This document shows, piece by piece, positions 63,221 through 64,000 of a stretch of DNA of 64,000 nt (positions are counted from its first letter, which is position 1; each line of letters starts with the position of its first letter). Source of the DNA: Lasiodiplodia sp. COLG20 (Eukaryota; Ascomycota; Dothideomycetes; Botryosphaeriales; Botryosphaeriaceae). The position numbers and the translations under genes were made by a program. The DNA lies in contig VNWV01000002.1 in NCBI GenBank assembly GCA_009801085.1, positions 3,844,001 to 3,908,000 on the forward strand. The letters run 5' to 3'. The notes under the pieces are model-generated. The model did not search any database, was not told the origin of the DNA, and was given only the letters and a program-made list of their open reading frames with translations.

Positions 63221-64000
63221 ATGGGCTCCAAGAACTGGCAAGAAATCGCAACCGCGAAGCGCGAGGCGATCCTGGCCTCCATCCCGAAGGAATACATCAT
63301 CCCCGACCTGCCCACTCCGGAGCAGCAGCGCGACGTGACGGGCACATTCGTGCACAAGTACCTCAGCCCTCAGGAAATCGCCATTACGGAGACAGATGCT
63401 CCAGGAATCGTCGCCAAGACGACGACGGGAGAATGGACCGCGGTCGAGGTCACCAAAGCCTTCATCCACCGCGCATGCATCGCACACCAATTGGTTCGTG
63501 AACATTCTCCCTCTTTCCCCCTCTCTCCCGATAACCACCAATTCTCCACTACGACAATATGGCTGATAGTAAACCACCACCCAGACAAACTGCCTCCACG
63601 AAACCGCCTTCCCCGCCGCCCTCGCCTCGGCCGCCGCCCTGGACGCGCACTTCTTGCAAACCCGCACCCCCCTCGGCCCCCTCCACGGCCTCCCCATCTC
63701 CCTCAAAGACCAATTCCACGTCCGCGGCCTCGAAACCTCTATGGGCTACGTAGGCTGGCTCAACACCTTCGAAGGTCACGCCCCCCCACACCCCAACTAT
63801 CCCATCGCCACCGAATCCGCCCTCGTCACCATCCTCCGCTCGCAGGGCGCCGTCATCTACGTCAAGACCGCCGTCCCGCACACCCTCATGTGCGGCGAGA
63901 CCGTCAACAACATCATCGGCTACACCCTGTCGCCCACCAACCGCCTCCTGTCGTCTGGCGGCTCCTCGGGCGGCGAGGGCGCGCTGATCGCGCTGAAGGG
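63221..64000 (+). CDS. Fungal amidase (acetamidase-like), 5' part, runs off the window
   Basis: Exons 63221-63493 and 63585 to the right edge; intron GTTCGT to ACCCAG. The start is MGSKNWQEIATAKREAILAS, with the family's YIIPDLPTPEQQRDVTG and LSPQEIAITETDAPGIV. The amidase-signature begins in exon 2: catalytic Lys in LHGLPISLKDQFHVRG and, near the edge, the Ser-rich LLSSGGSSGGEGALIALKG that supplies the cis-Ser and nucleophile Ser of the Ser-Ser-Lys triad. About 230 residues are visible; full-length relatives have 530-570. Hydrolyses a carboxamide; acetamide (AmdS-like) or other amides cannot be separated from this fragment. Confidence 0.92.
   Translation, partial: MGSKNWQEIATAKREAILASIPKEYIIPDLPTPEQQRDVTGTFVHKYLSPQEIAITETDAPGIVAKTTTGEWTAVEVTKAFIHRACIAHQLVREHSPSFPLSPDNHQFSTTTIWLIVNHHPDKLPPRNRLPRRPRLGRRPGRALLANPHPPRPPPRPPHLPQRPIPRPRPRNLYGLRRLAQHLRRSRPPTPQLSHRHRIRPRHHPPLAGRRHLRQDRRPAHPHVRRDRQQHHRLHPVAHQPPPVVWRLLGRRGRADRAEG

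Overview
The window is a gene-dense stretch of a filamentous ascomycete (Pezizomycotina) nuclear chromosome. The evidence is short GT-AG introns (mostly 50 to 70 nt, GTAAGT or GTGAGT donors, CTAAC/CTGAC branch points), a HET-domain gene, a GlcD/GOOX-like secreted flavoenzyme, a fungal-type amidase and a conserved set of fungal housekeeping genes. A Dothideomycete is my guess from the general look of the proteins; nothing in the window proves the class. Exon coordinates were built by hand from reading-frame continuity and splice consensus.

Layout. 1-12 kb: C-terminal scrap of a protein at the left edge, a HerA-like P-loop ATPase (-), a MARVEL-type four-helix membrane protein (-), a decayed MFS sugar transporter flanked by two diverged direct repeats, a PNPOx-like/ferredoxin-reductase-like fusion flavoprotein (+) and long-form D-3-phosphoglycerate dehydrogenase (-). 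12-24 kb: two-domain glyoxalase I with a probable alternative mitochondrial start (-), a Roadblock/LAMTOR-like protein (+), a small Ser/Thr-rich protein (+), a SNF2 ATPase (-), a MITE-like palindrome and an NAD-dependent epimerase/reductase (-). 24-35 kb is looser accessory territory: a gene-poor 2.2 kb, an initiator tRNA-Met gene, a HET-domain gene (-), the mitochondrial hydroxyacid-oxoacid transhydrogenase ADHFE1 (-), an NmrA-like reductase (+), an unrecognised gene with a homopolymer frameshift (-), and a second copy of the palindrome. 35-51 kb: TFB3/MAT1 (-) divergent from the URI/Bud27 prefoldin-like gene (+), the CNNM-type transporter MAM3 (-) divergent from the branched-chain ketoacid dehydrogenase E1 beta gene (+), a PhzF-like isomerase (-), a nuclear SANT-like protein (-) divergent from a PP2A activator (+). 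51-64 kb: a disordered Ala/Lys/Glu-rich protein, an empty 2.2 kb, a calpain carrying fifteen GRGGYN repeats, an alpha/beta-hydrolase-3 protein (-), a secreted FAD oxidase, and the 5' part of an amidase running off the right edge.

The most remarkable feature is the initiator tRNA-Met gene at 25,541-25,667. Its cloverleaf is perfect only after removal of a 55-nt insert that lies at the D-arm/anticodon-arm boundary, not at the canonical 37/38 tRNA intron site, and the insert has the donor, branch point and acceptor of an mRNA-type (spliceosomal) intron. Other points of interest are a calpain with RGG-type repeats, a GOOX-like oxidase lacking both covalent FAD-anchoring residues, a glyoxalase I with nested mitochondrial and cytosolic starts, and two palindromic MITE-like elements whose outer flanks are exchanged. 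Genes here are mostly independent units; the divergent pairs (TFB3/BUD27, MAM3/BCKDHB, SANT-like/PP2A activator, GLO1/Roadblock) share short intergenic promoters, but I see no biosynthetic cluster.
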